Positions 1-6,614 of a stretch of DNA of 6,707 nt are shown here, piece after piece. The stretch's first letter is position 1, and the number at the start of each line of letters is the position of its first letter. The stretch lies in contig CAIUZU010000336.1 of assembly GCA_903903705.1 (NCBI GenBank), positions 1 through 6,707 of the forward strand, written 5' to 3'. The stretch is from an uncultured Helicobacteraceae bacterium (GTDB lineage: Bacteria > Campylobacterota > Campylobacteria > Campylobacterales > Sulfurimonadaceae). Under the pieces are notes generated by a model that had not been told where the DNA came from, did not search any database, and saw only the letters and a program-made list of their open reading frames with translations. Made by a program: the position numbers and the translations under genes.

Positions 1-1
1 A

Positions 2-196
2 GCAAGATTATATGCTATAGATACGATAGGCGAAAAAAAAGCCCACGCTATAACTAAAGAGCTGACAAAAGAAGATGTCATGTCTCTAAAACTAACCCAC
101 AGCGGCAGATATCTAATATACAAAATAACGACACAAAATTATAGAGTTATACTCAATGCGCTTGATGGCACCGTTATAGAGAAAGAGCCGAAATGA
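2..196 (+). CDS. PepSY-domain protein, C-terminal fragment (5' end outside window)
   Basis: This is an open frame from the left edge to TGA at 194-196, giving 64 residues that begin ARLYAIDTIGEKKAHAI and end LNALDGTVIEKEPK. The pattern fits a PepSY repeat: an initial helix with 'IGEKKAHAITKEL', a central strand (GRYLIYKITT), then the typical closing strand and turn 'YRVILNALDGTVIEKE', matching the family's Y-x-V-x-(I/L)-(D/N)-A-x-(T/D)-G-x-V. PepSY domains are usually periplasmic or membrane-anchored, and are found in peptidase propeptides, redox or iron-reductase membrane proteins and small secreted proteins. Which type this is cannot be told from the tail. Its stop overlaps the start of the outer-membrane channel gene (ATGA at 193-196), so it is probably the upstream member of the efflux operon. 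A role in sensing or assembly of the pump is only inference. The fold call is fairly sure; the function is unknown. Confidence 0.72.
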   Translation, partial: ARLYAIDTIGEKKAHAITKELTKEDVMSLKLTHSGRYLIYKITTQNYRVILNALDGTVIEKEPK

Positions 197-1389
197 AATC
201 TCTATTTTTTCTTCTGTTTTGCACCCTGTTTTTAAACGCATCAACGCTTAGTTTAGATGAGATTTTGCAAAAGCTTAAAAACGAACATCCTTTGGCAAAA
301 TCGATTCAAGCTTCCCAGTTCGCAAACTCCTCACAAATCAAAGCTCTCTCATCAAGAGAAGCAACTAAACTTTTAGCAGATGCAACTTATGCGAAGCCGC
401 AAATAGAGACTTCCGGACACGAGTACAGCATCGGACTTGAACAAAATTTTATGAATCCCAATGTCAAAAACAGTATCGTTAAATCTGCCGCATATCAGGG
501 TGAAGCCGAGATCTTAAGCCTAAAACATGAGTTTATGCTTCTGGAAAATGAGGTGCGTCTTCTTTACCATGTAAACTGTCTTGATAAAGAGAGCCTTGAG
601 CAATATAAGAGATCTTTTGAGGCTTTTCTTGAGCTATACAAAAAAAAAGAAAAAGCATATACATTCGGAGAGATCTCCAAAAAAGAGCTTTTACAGCTTC
701 AGCTTGAACTAGATCGCCTCAAAACTGAGTATAAACATTATGAGGATGAAGTGACAATTTCTCGTGCTGCTTTACAATCTTTAGTTCTTTTGCCGCTATT
801 TAGCGATAAGCAACTTTACTGTCAAGACGTCCAACAAGTCACAAAAGAGCTTATCTTTAACAATCAAGAAGAGTCATTGCAAGAAGAGTCGCTAAACAAA
901 AAAGTTCAAAGTCTTCAAAGCGATTTTGATCGCTACAATTCACAGTTCGACTCATTTACGCTCAGTGCGGCTTATCAAAATGAGATTGATACGGATAGAT
1001 TTGTACTCGGCTTGTCAGTTCCGCTGAACTTTACAAGCTCTCTAAATGAAGAGAACCGTGCAATGCTGATGCATAAAAAAAGCGCGATTATGCATGAAAA
1101 AGAGGGCGTTAAACTACAAAAAGCATCCCAAGCAGATATGTTAAAAAACCAACTTTTGCAACATTTTAAAGCGATACATGCAACAACTGATATGCTAAAT
1201 AAGTATGAAAACACCCTTATGCCTCTTATTGAAAATGCTTATACTCTGGGAGAAAGTTCGGCTATTGAGTATCTGCTATCTGGGCGTGAAATATGGAAGC
1301 TAAAAGAGGAACTTATAGAGCAACGTAAAAACTATTATAAAACACTATTTCAACTCTACGGCGTTTTAAAAATTAAGGAACAGATATGA
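193..1389 (+). CDS. TolC-family outer membrane efflux channel (CzcC/CusC-type position)
   Basis: Predicted outer-membrane component of the tripartite pump, forming the exit duct that docks on the periplasmic adaptor. Residues 1 to about 17 are a signal peptide (MKSLFFLLFCTLFLNAS) with likely signal peptidase I cleavage near NA/S-T. There is no convincing lipobox, so it is probably not lipidated, unlike CusC. The mature protein shows the two-fold TolC layout. The first helical repeat (about 20-200) contains the family-like 'AYTFGEISKKELLQLQLEL' (155-173). A second repeat (about 285-395) contains 'NAYTLGESSAIEYLLSGRE' and a final long helix ending FQLYGVLK. Predicted beta strands lie near 76-86 and 254-280 (including FVLGLSVPL). 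At 398 residues it is on the short side for the family. The ATG overlaps the upstream PepSY stop (ATGA) and has only a weak purine-rich leader (GAGAAAGAG), suggesting translational coupling. The gene ends in another ATGA overlap with the adaptor. Confidence 0.9.
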   Translation: MKSLFFLLFCTLFLNASTLSLDEILQKLKNEHPLAKSIQASQFANSSQIKALSSREATKLLADATYAKPQIETSGHEYSIGLEQNFMNPNVKNSIVKSAAYQGEAEILSLKHEFMLLENEVRLLYHVNCLDKESLEQYKRSFEAFLELYKKKEKAYTFGEISKKELLQLQLELDRLKTEYKHYEDEVTISRAALQSLVLLPLFSDKQLYCQDVQQVTKELIFNNQEESLQEESLNKKVQSLQSDFDRYNSQFDSFTLSAAYQNEIDTDRFVLGLSVPLNFTSSLNEENRAMLMHKKSAIMHEKEGVKLQKASQADMLKNQLLQHFKAIHATTDMLNKYENTLMPLIENAYTLGESSAIEYLLSGREIWKLKEELIEQRKNYYKTLFQLYGVLKIKEQI

Positions 1390-2456
1390 AAAAAACATTT
1401 ATTTTATTACAGGCATTATTTAGTATATCGCTATTAGGGGACATCACACTTACTCCCCAAGATGAGAAAAATTGGCAGATTCAAACCGCTATGGCACAAG
1501 AGGTTACGCATGTGCCGCTGGATGAGTATATGATGAGCGTTACGACTCCGCCAAAACTTCTCCATACAATTTCTCTTCCATATGAAGCTCATGTTACAAG
1601 GCTTAATAAAGCGAATTTTGAGAGTGTCGGCAAAGGAGAGATCTTAGCTGAGCTGAGTGCTACTGAGTGGATTGAAGCTCAAAAAGAGGTGATTGCAGAT
1701 TCATTAGAGTTAATGCATAACGAGAATGAAGCATCTCGTAAATCAAAACTTTGTAAAGAGGAAATTATTGCCCAAAAAGAGTGCCTTTTGGCAGATTCGG
1801 AGCTTAAAAGAAGCAAGACAAAACTCTCTTCATCAAAAGCCCTGCTTAAAACTTACGGTGCAGATGATGAGATGATTAAAACATTATCCAAAGAGCTTAG
1901 CGTATCTTCAACCATAAAATTGGCATCTCCTCTAAAAGGTGTGCTTCTTCAAGTAAATATCCAATCAGGAGATAACATATCTCCTACAAGCTCTCTTTTT
2001 GTTATAAAAGCTGAGGGTGAGAACTGGCTTGAGAGTGATCTTCCCCAAGCAGTTGCAGATAAACTTAAGGCTACTCAAGAGGTGATCATAACCATTGCAG
2101 GCAACGAGATAAAATCAAAAGTATTGCTTCTCTCTCCATCGCTTAACCCTATAAACCAAACTAGATATGTTCGTTTTTCGCTTCCAAAAGAGGCAAATCT
2201 TCTGGCGGGCTTAAAAACTAAAGCCACGATTAGCATTCAAAAAAAAGCCTTTTTAATCAGCAAAAAGGCAATCATACAAGATGGTGAGAACTCGGTAGTT
2301 TTTATAAAAGATGCTCAAACATACCGTACTATAAAAGTAGATATAATTGCCGAAAATCGCCAAATGTGCTATCTTGAGTATAACCCTGAGTTGAAAAAAC
2401 CGATTGCAATCAGCGCAACGAGCATATTGCAAAATATGCTCCAAAGAGGCGAATAA
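1386..2456 (+). CDS. Periplasmic adaptor subunit of RND efflux pump (HlyD/CusB/CzcB type)
   Basis: Membrane-fusion/adaptor protein that links the inner-membrane pump to the outer-membrane channel. A hydrophobic signal sequence covers about residues 4-18 (FILLQALFSISLLG). No lipobox cysteine is present. The two lipoyl half-motifs are visible: the first at about 62-90 (EAHVTRLNKANFESVGKGEILAEL, key residues V82-G84) and the second at about 177-207 (LASPLKGVLLQV...SGDNISPTSSLFVI). Between them is a short alpha-helical hairpin (about 92-170), rich in Glu and Lys and carrying Cys123 and Cys133. A beta-barrel domain (about 212-285) and a membrane-proximal domain (about 286-350, including FLISKKAIIQDGENSVVFI) follow. 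At 356 residues it is compact and lacks the C-terminal metal-binding extension of some CusB proteins. The ATG overlaps the channel stop and is preceded by a good Shine-Dalgarno (TAAGGA, 1374-1379, 6 nt spacing). It ends in TAATG overlapping the permease start. Substrate specificity is not readable from this subunit. Confidence 0.9.
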   Translation: MKKTFILLQALFSISLLGDITLTPQDEKNWQIQTAMAQEVTHVPLDEYMMSVTTPPKLLHTISLPYEAHVTRLNKANFESVGKGEILAELSATEWIEAQKEVIADSLELMHNENEASRKSKLCKEEIIAQKECLLADSELKRSKTKLSSSKALLKTYGADDEMIKTLSKELSVSSTIKLASPLKGVLLQVNIQSGDNISPTSSLFVIKAEGENWLESDLPQAVADKLKATQEVIITIAGNEIKSKVLLLSPSLNPINQTRYVRFSLPKEANLLAGLKTKATISIQKKAFLISKKAIIQDGENSVVFIKDAQTYRTIKVDIIAENRQMCYLEYNPELKKPIAISATSILQNMLQRGE

Positions 2457-5400
2457 TGAAAGGATTAATCTCTTTTTCACTTACGCAAAGACTTTTTATA
2501 TCCCTATTTGCTGTTGTGATTTTAGGGTTCGGTGTTAAATCCTATAACAATCTTCCGGTTGATGCTTTTCCCGATATTTCGCCTACGCAGGTAAAGATTA
2601 TTATGAAATCAAGCGGCATGACGCCTGATGAAGTCGAGTCGCGAATTGTTATTCCTATTGAGATGGGAATGCTTGGTATTCCTCATCAAACTGTCATGCG
2701 TTCAACCGCAAAATACGGTATTTGCGATATTGCCATCGACTTTGAAGAAGGTACGGATATATACTGGGCAAGACAGCAAGTAACTGAGAGGCTAAGCGGT
2801 ATCGCTGATGAGCTGCCTGCAAATCTGGAGGGTGGATTAGCGCCTATCAGTACGCCTTTGAGCGAAATTTTGATGTTTACTATTGAGTCAAAAACACTTG
2901 ATTTAAGCGAAAAACGTTCTCTGCTTGATTGGGTAATTGCGCCAAAAATCCGCTCTATCAGCGGAGTTGCCGAGGTTAATGCGCTTGGCGGCAAAGTAAA
3001 GAGTTATGAAGTTACACCTAAGCTTGAAGCTATGCGGACTTACGGCATCAGCTTGGAGAGGCTTATATCAACGCTTGAAGAAAACAACCTAAATGACGGT
3101 GCAGGGCGTGTCACGCAGGGAGTAAACAGTATCCTCGTACGAAGTGTCGGGCGTGTCAACGACATATTTGATATTAAAAACCTAAATGTTGCTTCTGTTG
3201 GCGGCAAAGTAATCTCTATCGCCGATGTGGCGGATGTAAAAATAGGATACCTCAGCAGAGCAGGTTTTTCTACAAAAAACGGACAAGGAGAGGCTGTTCA
3301 AGGTATTGTGCTAGGACTCAAAGGTGCCAATACTTCAAAAGTGCTTCAAGAGGTAAAAGAGAAACTTGTAGAAATTGAATCTTTGCTCCCCAAAGATACA
3401 AAAATAGATATTTTTTATGACCGTTCCACTCTTGTCAATCTGGCGACCGATGCCGTTAAAAGCTCATTGCTTGAAGCCGTTATATTGATTGTTATCGTAC
3501 TTTTACTATTTCTAGGAAATTTTGCTTCAGCTTTTAGCGTAGCGCTTATTTTGCCTTTTGCCCTGCTGATGAGCTTTATAGCTATGGATTACTTTGGGTT
3601 AAGCGCAAACCTGATGAGCTTGGGCGGTCTTGCCATCGCTGTCGGTATGTTGGTAGATTCAGCCGTTGTTATGGTTGAACACATAACGGCAGAACTTGGA
3701 AATCCAAAGCGAAAAAATGAGAATAAAGTACATATCATTTATAACGCCGCCGTTGAGATGGCACCCTCAATAGTTACGGGAGTGCTTATCATCATCATCG
3801 TATTTATGCCGCTCTTGACACTTGAGGGACTTGAAGGAAAGCTCTTTAAACCAGTAGCTCTAAGCATCGTATTTGCACTCTTTAGCTCTTTAATCCTCTC
3901 TCTTACTCTTATTCCGGTGCTGAGTTCATTTATCTTAAAAATTCGTGAGGATAAAGAGTCTTGGCTGATAAAAACACTTTTAAAGGGGTTTAAACCCTCT
4001 CTTGATATTGCCATAAAACACTCTACGGCAGTGTTTGTAACGGTATTTCTTCTCTTTGGAGGCTCGCTATATCTTGCTTCAAAAACGGGAAAAGCCTTTA
4101 TGCCCACGATGGATGAGGGAACTTTGATTGCGATGATAGAATCCCTGCCCTCAATCTCCATTGAAGAGAGTATTGAGCTAAATAAAAAAATCCAAACCAA
4201 ACTTATGTCCGATGTACCTGAAATTTCATCTATCATCGCAAGAACCGGTACGGATGAGCTAGGACTTGATCCCATGAGCCTTAACGACACAGACACCTTT
4301 TTTATCCTAAAGCCCATGAAAGAGTGGCGTGAGCAATCAAAAGAGTGGATGAAAAACCAGATAAGAGCCTCACTTGACTCCATGGTAGGTGTCGAATATG
4401 TATTTACACAGCCTATTGAGATGCGTGTATCGGAGATGCTCACGGGAGTACGCGGCGATTTGGCAATCGATATCTTTGGAGACGACCATGATGAACTTGA
4501 AAGAGTCGCTGCCGAGATAAAAACAATTTTAGAACAAGTTAAGGGAAGCAGCGATGTCTATAAAAAGAGCAACGAGGGAATCGAGTACTTTGAGCTAAGC
4601 TTCAACCAACAAGCTCTGGGTCATTATGGACTAAGCGAGAGAGAAATCGCCGCTTTTATGAAAACAATGGTTACGGGTGTGCAAGTAGGCGTCGTCCAAG
4701 AGGGCATGCGCCGTATCAAATTGATGGTAAAAGGTGAAGATGTCATGCACAACTCGCTGAGTGCATTGGAGTCACTCCACTATGTCTTAAAAGACGGCAC
4801 AAGCATCTCTTTAGCGAACTTGGTAACATTCAAAAAAACGACTGGACCGGTACAGATAGAGCATGAAAACGGATACCGAAAAACAGTCGTACAGAGCAAT
4901 GTGGAAGGAAGAGATCTAGTCGGTTTCGTCGAAGACGCAAAAGCGCAAATCGAACAAAAAGTTCAAATGCCTGCCGGTTACTACTTAACCTACGGAGGCG
5001 AATTTGAAAACCAACAAAGAGCTGCCTCAAAGTTGATGATAATTATTCCAGTCGCACTTTTACTAATTTTTATCCTGCTTTTTGTCTCATTTAACTCCAT
5101 CACACAAGCCATGTTGGTGCTCATAAATGTACCTTTAGCACTTATCGGAGGATTTGCAGGACTCTATATAAGCGGCGAGTATCTGTCCGTTCCTGCCTCG
5201 GTCGGATTTATCGCACTGCTTGGTATCGCCGTGCTTAACGGTGTCGTATTACTCAACTATTTTAACTATCTCGTTCAACATGGTTATGAAGTCATAGATG
5301 CCGTGAGAGAGGGAACTCTCAAACGTTTTCGTCCTGTTCTTATGACGGCTACCATTGCCGCACTCGGTCTACTGCCGATGCTCTTTGCTACAGGACCGGG

Positions 5401-5524
5401 ATCAGAGATCCAAAGACCGCTTGCAATCGTGGTTATCAACGGCTTGATAAGTTCAACACTCTTAACCCTAATAGTGTTGCCTCTGCTCTATCTAAAGTTT
5501 ACAAAATCTTACAAGGAAAAGTAG
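2456..5524 (+). CDS. Heavy-metal efflux (HME) RND permease, CzcA/CusA family
   Basis: Inner-membrane proton-driven pump, 1022 residues, full length for the family. Twelve hydrophobic segments fit the RND fold: TM1 about 11-28, TM2-TM4 about 338-408, TM5-TM6 about 439-490, TM7 about 522-541, TM8-TM10 about 858-935, TM11-TM12 about 960-1013. Two large periplasmic loops lie between (about 30-335 and 543-857). HME signatures are PVDAFPDISPTQV (34-46), the TM4 motif GMLVDSAVVMVEH (397-409, proton-relay Asp401 and Glu408), FMPTMDEG (548-555), LDPMSLNDTDTFFILKP (604-620) and GPGSEIQRPLAIVVINGL near TM11/12. At positions aligned by eye with the E. coli CusA methionine triad there are Ile567, Asp611 and Glu660, so Cu(I)/Ag(I) export by the known route is not supported. 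The Asp six residues before Asp401, found in CzcA, is Ala395. A divalent-metal pump is likely but the ion is undetermined. The start has SD AAGAGG (2444-2449) and overlaps the adaptor stop. Confidence 0.93.
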   Translation: MKGLISFSLTQRLFISLFAVVILGFGVKSYNNLPVDAFPDISPTQVKIIMKSSGMTPDEVESRIVIPIEMGMLGIPHQTVMRSTAKYGICDIAIDFEEGTDIYWARQQVTERLSGIADELPANLEGGLAPISTPLSEILMFTIESKTLDLSEKRSLLDWVIAPKIRSISGVAEVNALGGKVKSYEVTPKLEAMRTYGISLERLISTLEENNLNDGAGRVTQGVNSILVRSVGRVNDIFDIKNLNVASVGGKVISIADVADVKIGYLSRAGFSTKNGQGEAVQGIVLGLKGANTSKVLQEVKEKLVEIESLLPKDTKIDIFYDRSTLVNLATDAVKSSLLEAVILIVIVLLLFLGNFASAFSVALILPFALLMSFIAMDYFGLSANLMSLGGLAIAVGMLVDSAVVMVEHITAELGNPKRKNENKVHIIYNAAVEMAPSIVTGVLIIIIVFMPLLTLEGLEGKLFKPVALSIVFALFSSLILSLTLIPVLSSFILKIREDKESWLIKTLLKGFKPSLDIAIKHSTAVFVTVFLLFGGSLYLASKTGKAFMPTMDEGTLIAMIESLPSISIEESIELNKKIQTKLMSDVPEISSIIARTGTDELGLDPMSLNDTDTFFILKPMKEWREQSKEWMKNQIRASLDSMVGVEYVFTQPIEMRVSEMLTGVRGDLAIDIFGDDHDELERVAAEIKTILEQVKGSSDVYKKSNEGIEYFELSFNQQALGHYGLSEREIAAFMKTMVTGVQVGVVQEGMRRIKLMVKGEDVMHNSLSALESLHYVLKDGTSISLANLVTFKKTTGPVQIEHENGYRKTVVQSNVEGRDLVGFVEDAKAQIEQKVQMPAGYYLTYGGEFENQQRAASKLMIIIPVALLLIFILLFVSFNSITQAMLVLINVPLALIGGFAGLYISGEYLSVPASVGFIALLGIAVLNGVVLLNYFNYLVQHGYEVIDAVREGTLKRFRPVLMTATIAALGLLPMLFATGPGSEIQRPLAIVVINGLISSTLLTLIVLPLLYLKFTKSYKEK

Positions 5525-5532
5525 AATTTTAA

Positions 5533-5560
5533 AAACTCCTGCACATCATGTGCGGAGTTT
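5533..5560. terminator. Bidirectional hairpin terminator between convergent genes
   Basis: An inverted repeat pairs AAACTCC (5533-5539) with GGAGTTT (5554-5560) and GCACA (5541-5545) with TGTGC (5549-5553). The loop is TCA and T5540 is a single bulge, giving 12 base pairs. On the - strand the stem runs into a T-rich tract (TTTTT then AAAATT), so it is a good intrinsic terminator for the epimerase transcript. On the + strand the T-run is just the three Ts of the stem end, so termination of the pump operon here is likely but weaker. The hairpin overlaps the epimerase stop codon (5559-5561). Confidence 0.75.
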
Positions 5561-6614
5561 AGTGCAGGTTTCTTAGGGTTATCTCACAGCCGCTAAATTC
5601 AAAATCAAGTTCCGCCGATGGCTCTTTATAAAGCAGCGGACTGTCTAAATCTATATAGCGTATAACATCACGGTAGGCAAACGCCAAATAGAGTGCTATG
5701 TTTATGGAGTATGGACCCTCAAGCATAGAACCGAGCATACATGTAACTTCTTTCTCTCTTGCATACTCTAAAATCTCGATAGCCTTTGTAACTCCGCCGC
5801 ACTTCATAAGTTTTATATTTATCATGTCGGCACTTTTTGACTCTATGACTTTTTTGACATCCTCTAGTGTAAAAACTGCTTCATCCGCCAAAATGGGAAT
5901 ATCAGAAGCCTCCGCAATCTTTTTCAAACCATCCAAATCAGCCGCAATGACAGGCTGTTCTATAAGCTCAATCTTCACGTCTTGCATATTTTTTATAAAT
6001 ATGAGTGAATCCTCAAGAGTCCAAGCCTGATTTGCATCAACCAATATTTTTACATGTAGAAGCTCTTTAGCTATTTTTCTTATAACGTCCACCGCATGTA
6101 AAACATCGCTGCCGACTTTTACTTTGAGTATGTATCTGCCCTCATCATACGCCTTTTTCGCATCTTCAAGCATAACCTCAGCTGAGTTGAGGCTGATAGT
6201 CACATCCGTTTTTATAGGCGTAAAATCTTCTATGCAAAAATACTCCGCCAAACTGCGGTTTTCTTGTTTTACATGTAAAGACATAAATGCCATATCAAGT
6301 GCCGCTTTTGCACTTGAACCGATGCTACATTCTTCGTTGCTCAAGATAGATACAGAGTGCAACAGCTCCAAAGCCTCTTTACATGTAAGGTTTAAAAACT
6401 GCTCTCTTACACTTTCAATAGAGTTTAAAATTATCTCTATATCCTCACCCGTTATCGCCTTTGTAGCAGGCGCTTCACCGATAGCACACAAGCCATTCTC
6501 ATCCGTTACATGTACTCTTACAAACTCTACATGTGAAGTCTCACGCAAGGCAGTTTTGAATGGGGTTTTTAGCTCTATTTGTTTTACTTGTGTTTTTATT
6601 TTTGATATTTTCAT
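5559..6614 (-). CDS. Dipeptide epimerase, probable L-Ala-D/L-Glu epimerase (YkfB/YcjG type, enolase superfamily)
   Basis: Predicted to interconvert L-Ala-D-Glu and L-Ala-L-Glu so that murein-derived dipeptides can be recycled in the cytoplasm; Mg2+-dependent. Length is 351 residues from the ATG at 6614. An N-terminal capping domain (about 1-120) starts MKISKIKTQVKQIELKTPFKTALRE, with Arg24 in the specificity loop. The barrel carries the muconate-lactonizing-subgroup set: KxK Lys164/Lys166 (LKVKVG), metal ligands Asp193 (DANQAW), Glu219 (IEQP) and Asp244 (ADEA), and second general base Lys268 (IKLMKCGG). The C-terminal DLD (Asp322, Asp324 in RYIDLDSP) matches the DxD that binds the dipeptide's amino group in known L-Ala-D/L-Glu epimerases and argues against muconate cycloisomerase. 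An in-frame TTG at 6626 would add four residues and has an AAGGG six bases upstream. The ATG is preferred because it overlaps the upstream stop (ATGA, 6611-6614) and MKI is the usual family start. Substrate specificity could still be another dipeptide. Confidence 0.9.
   Translation of the reverse strand: MKISKIKTQVKQIELKTPFKTALRETSHVEFVRVHVTDENGLCAIGEAPATKAITGEDIEIILNSIESVREQFLNLTCKEALELLHSVSILSNEECSIGSSAKAALDMAFMSLHVKQENRSLAEYFCIEDFTPIKTDVTISLNSAEVMLEDAKKAYDEGRYILKVKVGSDVLHAVDVIRKIAKELLHVKILVDANQAWTLEDSLIFIKNMQDVKIELIEQPVIAADLDGLKKIAEASDIPILADEAVFTLEDVKKVIESKSADMINIKLMKCGGVTKAIEILEYAREKEVTCMLGSMLEGPYSINIALYLAFAYRDVIRYIDLDSPLLYKEPSAELDFEFSGCEITLRNLH
5738..6535. repeat. Dispersed palindrome TACATGTA, five exact copies within the epimerase gene
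   Basis: Exact 8-base palindromes lie at 5738-5745, 6051-6058, 6270-6277, 6380-6387 and 6507-6514. A one-mismatch copy, TACATGTG, is at 6528-6535, and a partial copy (core CATGTA) is at 6095-6100. On the coding strand they read CAT-GTA (His-Val) at 6051, 6270, 6507 and 6528, but (A)CA-TGT (Thr-Cys) at 5738 and 6380, so a repeated protein motif does not explain them. Flanks are often T-rich before and A-rich after. The core ACATGT was not found by eye in 1-5558. Function is unknown. Confidence 0.7.

Noticed and set aside
1..192. Possible promoter (AT-rich TATAAT-like words) upstream of the channel gene
   Set aside because: The region is coding for the PepSY protein and no convincing -35/-10 pair stands out. 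AT-rich words are expected by composition.
640..648. A9 tract in the channel gene (and A8 in the adaptor gene near 2239-2246) as phase-variable sites
   Set aside because: Both encode runs of lysine (adaptor: Gln-Lys-Lys) in intact frames. Short poly-A is common in AT-rich Campylobacterota genes, and phase variation in this group usually uses longer, often G/C, tracts.
3788..3799. ATC ATC ATC ATC microsatellite in the permease gene
   Set aside because: It simply encodes the Ile run of transmembrane segment 5 and is too short to be a meaningful repeat.
3739..4443. Long - strand open frame (234 codons) opposite the permease gene
   Set aside because: It lies fully inside the permease coding region, has Ser/Ile-rich antisense-like composition and no recognisable domain. 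It is a shadow of the strongly conserved + strand frame.
193..5524. CusCFBA copper/silver operon
   Set aside because: There is no CusF-like small periplasmic protein in the operon, the channel lacks a lipobox, and the permease lacks the three CusA methionines at the aligned positions.
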